Assembly: GCA_021780705.1 (NCBI GenBank)
Contig: JAJXYG010000124.1
Location: forward strand, 1-6,996
DNA from: Bacteroidota bacterium
Lineage (GTDB): Bacteria; Bacteroidota; Bacteroidia; Chitinophagales; Chitinophagaceae
Direction of reading: 5' to 3'
DNA: 6,996 nucleotides
Position numbers and translations under genes: made by a program
Part shown: piece after piece, positions 5,801-6,996 of the stretch
How the letters are laid out: each line of letters starts with the position of its first letter
How positions within the stretch are numbered: position 1 is the first letter of the stretch
Notes under the pieces: generated by a model
Database searches by the model: none
What the model was told of the DNA's origin: nothing
What the model saw: only the letters and a program-made list of their open reading frames with translations

Positions 5801-6996
5801 TCGATGTCATAGGTGAACAAATAAGGCGGAACCCCTAAATGGGAGCTGGCAAAAAAGCCGATGCTTCCCCGTTCCGGTGCCAGAACAAAATTCTCAGATA
5901 TCGAAAGGTTGCTCTGGGTAATCCGGGTAGTATCAAAAATATAATTGTTGCCCGCCGTACAGCCACTCACAAAAAAGAAAGGATACCTTCCCTGGTTGTT
6001 ATAGGTAGTAGGATCACTGAGATTGAAGGCAAGCTGGTTGGCAGAGGAATGCCCGAAATAACTGAGGATCCCTATGCCGTTATTGAACAAGGACTGGATC
6101 TGCTGGTTGGACAATAATTGAATGGCAGAATTGGAGGTTTTTGAAAAAGAATATACGCTGCCACCGAAGAGCGTATCTTTTAGGATGGCACCATATTGCC
6201 CCAGATAGAAATTAAACAGGGAAGTCTCTGTGCTGTCACTTCCTCCTGAAACCTCTACAATATTTTTCATCCAGAGTTTCTGTGCTTCGGTCTGAATATT
6301 GGAAGTTTGCGCCTGTTCATATTCCTTCACCTTCTGCAAATAATTGCCGATCTCATTTCCGTTGACCACACTGAGCCTTCCGATAGGGACACTGGGTACG
6401 TCGCTTCCATAAGGTGCTGCAAGCAGCACATCGGAAGCAGGGCTTCCAAACGTAGGTACGAGTTCCAGTTTGTCATCATAGATACTATTTCTGTTTCTTC
6501 GGTACTGGTCATAGGTAATTCCCTTCCCAACCAGTAACACATATTGGGGCTTTGGAGAAAAGGTATTGTAGGCATACTGAATAAAATCCCTTATTGCACC
6601 TGGATAGTTTTTGATCCCATAGCCAAACTGGTCAGTGAGCTGGTCCATGTTGTAGATCTTGGCATCATAGGAACCACCCGGAGTCGAACTCCGGTAAGCC
6701 CTGTACTGGTCCACATAGTTGATTCCCGAACCATTGTCATAAAGCACTGAATTGCTGATGATCAGGTAGTCGCCCTGGTTGGCTGGAAGGCCATAGTTGA
6801 TAAAATTTCTTTTTGTAAGAGTGGTAATGGTGCTGATGGCCGAAGGATCCTCGCTCACCAGTTCAAACTGGCGGCTGGCAAGTGAGGAAGGGGGAAGCAC
6901 AAATTGCACCTTGCCGGGCAGGGATGAATCGTCCCCCGTGTAACGCAAGTTGGCGCTCAGATCCAGCAGCACAGGTTTTTGGGTGCCGTAGTTGAA
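2899..6996 (-). CDS. porU2: T9SS PorU2-like gingipain-family (peptidase C25) surface protein, N-terminus cut by window edge
   Basis: 1365 residues are visible, numbered here from the codon at 6996. The frame is open to the edge (reads FNYGTQKP before the GTG at 6972, which I do not take as a start), so the gene begins outside. A C25 cysteine-protease domain spans about 76-450: DYLIISNSVL, YVLLVGKGITYD, VPSVPIGRLSV, catalytic His316 in SYFGHSS, catalytic Cys346 in FVSGCTAG, ending LHGDPAIRI. Next come a CARDB-type Ig domain (about 455-570, ending near ETNNS), a fibronectin-III-like stretch with YYWRVALKP, a carbohydrate-binding-like region, a second CARDB-like domain ending near QPEQYLFNN (about 1108), another Ig-like domain, and a FlgD-like C-terminal domain from YPNPF (1255) to GVYLYRV. 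PorU is the T9SS sortase; PorU2 is a related family of unproven role at the outer membrane. The catalytic pair is intact. Another secreted C25 protease is the main alternative. Confidence 0.82.
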   Translation of the reverse strand, partial: FNYGTQKPVLLDLSANLRYTGDDSSLPGKVQFVLPPSSLASRQFELVSEDPSAISTITTLTKRNFINYGLPANQGDYLIISNSVLYDNGSGINYVDQYRAYRSSTPGGSYDAKIYNMDQLTDQFGYGIKNYPGAIRDFIQYAYNTFSPKPQYVLLVGKGITYDQYRRNRNSIYDDKLELVPTFGSPASDVLLAAPYGSDVPSVPIGRLSVVNGNEIGNYLQKVKEYEQAQTSNIQTEAQKLWMKNIVEVSGGSDSTETSLFNFYLGQYGAILKDTLFGGSVYSFSKTSNSAIQLLSNQQIQSLFNNGIGILSYFGHSSANQLAFNLSDPTTYNNQGRYPFFFVSGCTAGNNYIFDTTRITQSNLSISENFVLAPERGSIGFFASSHLGVPPYLFTYDIDLYKQIGVLNYGNTIGNDIKNTILALGGSNYAMDFLSRCNLEELNLHGDPAIRINPQPKPDYVIEDPDVVINPAFISIAQSSFKLKATSYNLGKAVKDSITFQVKRTYPNGTSEVIYRKRIRGIQYADSINITIPIVPSRDKGDNKITVTIDADNNVDEMSETNNSITKDVYIYEDEATPSYPYNYAIINSGNQKLYASTANPASTAQDYVMEIDTTEQFNSPSMVTRSLNSSGGVLEFDPGFTYTDSTVYYWRVALKPVSGQPSDYHWNTSSFIYLPNSSLGSNQSHYYQHLHSDTSRIRLDSASRQWKYDIVNNIINFRNGVFPTAASLATDFQGDVNGAAFVESVCGVSGIIFNVLDPVSLKPWMNVMGGTSGLYGSDPVCATNRLANFQFNLLDSNKRKAAARFLLDSIPNNYIVIVRNISGTDSTSNTYAPTWDADSTSLGASGTMYYALKSQGFVLIDSFYRPRSFIFMYQKNNPAFNPEFIFSNGIYDKISLSHNFLAPDSLGYVTSPVFGPAQNWKQLHWRGYSLEPNSPDNPTVQVIGIDSSGNSSTLMTVNKNNQDVDLTSVNASRYPYIQLKLRDIDSVKLTPYQLSYWRLNYDPAPEGALNPNLFYTTKDTLNQGETLHFGIAFKDISPQPFPDSMKVSVSVIDKNNVTHNLPIARQKPLASGDTIALRYDLDTRNYTGANTLLVYFNPKYAQPEQYLFNNFIYQPFFVKTDQTNPVMDVTFDGVHILNRDIVSAKPHIVIGLQSQSQFLALSDTSLVNVQVQFPDGSLRSYKFDNDTLRFTPANLASGKNQATVDFYPSFLTQDGDYELIVSGKDAANNPAGLLNYKVDFRIFNKPMISNMLNYPNPFTTSTAFVFTITGSQVPQNIRIQIMTITGKIIKEITEDELGPLHIGTNITQYKWDGTDMYGQKVGNGVYLYRVLTNLNGQSLSKFTDRGDNTDRYFTRGYGKMYLMR

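Noticed and set aside
6661..6710. GAGTCGAACTCC stretch resembling a tRNA T-arm
   Set aside because: It lies inside the PorU2-like coding region in frame and no tRNA cloverleaf can be drawn around it.

Overview
The window looks like chromosomal DNA of a Bacteroidota bacterium, probably a Cytophagales/Chitinophagales-type lineage. The main reason is a very large gingipain-like (peptidase C25) protein that most resembles the type IX secretion system (T9SS) PorU2 family, which is confined to that phylum. Supporting signs are candidate TAnnTTTG -7 promoter elements, weak or absent Shine-Dalgarno sequences, and a YpdA-type bacillithiol disulfide reductase. The phylum call is fairly firm; anything finer is inference.

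Layout, left to right. Bases 1-663 hold no intact gene. On the minus strand around 185-280 there is a 32-codon stretch that reads as the start of an arylsulfatase domain, broken by stops and followed by nothing sulfatase-like, so I call it a decayed pseudogene. The rest (about 301-663) appears non-coding and is bounded by a perfect 13-bp inverted repeat (361-373 and 651-663) whose right copy abuts the start codon of the next gene. Bases 664-1770 (+) are a two-gene operon: a PhzF-family isomerase-like enzyme and, 3 nt later, a 101-residue protein with two membrane segments. A GC-rich hairpin with a T-rich tail ends this operon and lies across the stop codons of both it and the gene facing it. 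Bases 1754-2740 (-) are ypdA, overlapping the small membrane gene tail-to-tail by 17 bp. Bases 2741-2898 are a short regulatory gap with a candidate promoter, an AT-rich palindrome over it and an imperfect direct repeat upstream. Bases 2899-6996 (-) are the PorU2-like protein, whose N-terminus lies beyond the right edge; 1365 residues are visible.

The genes do not form one obvious pathway. YpdA acts in cytoplasmic thiol redox balance, the PhzF protein is a small-molecule enzyme of unknown substrate, and the PorU2-like protein belongs to cell-surface protein export. I found no RNA gene, CRISPR array, insertion sequence or phage gene, and no clearly new multi-gene system. The best leads are the PorU2-like protein with its unusual C-terminus, the sulfatase relic, and the regulatory architecture around ypdA.
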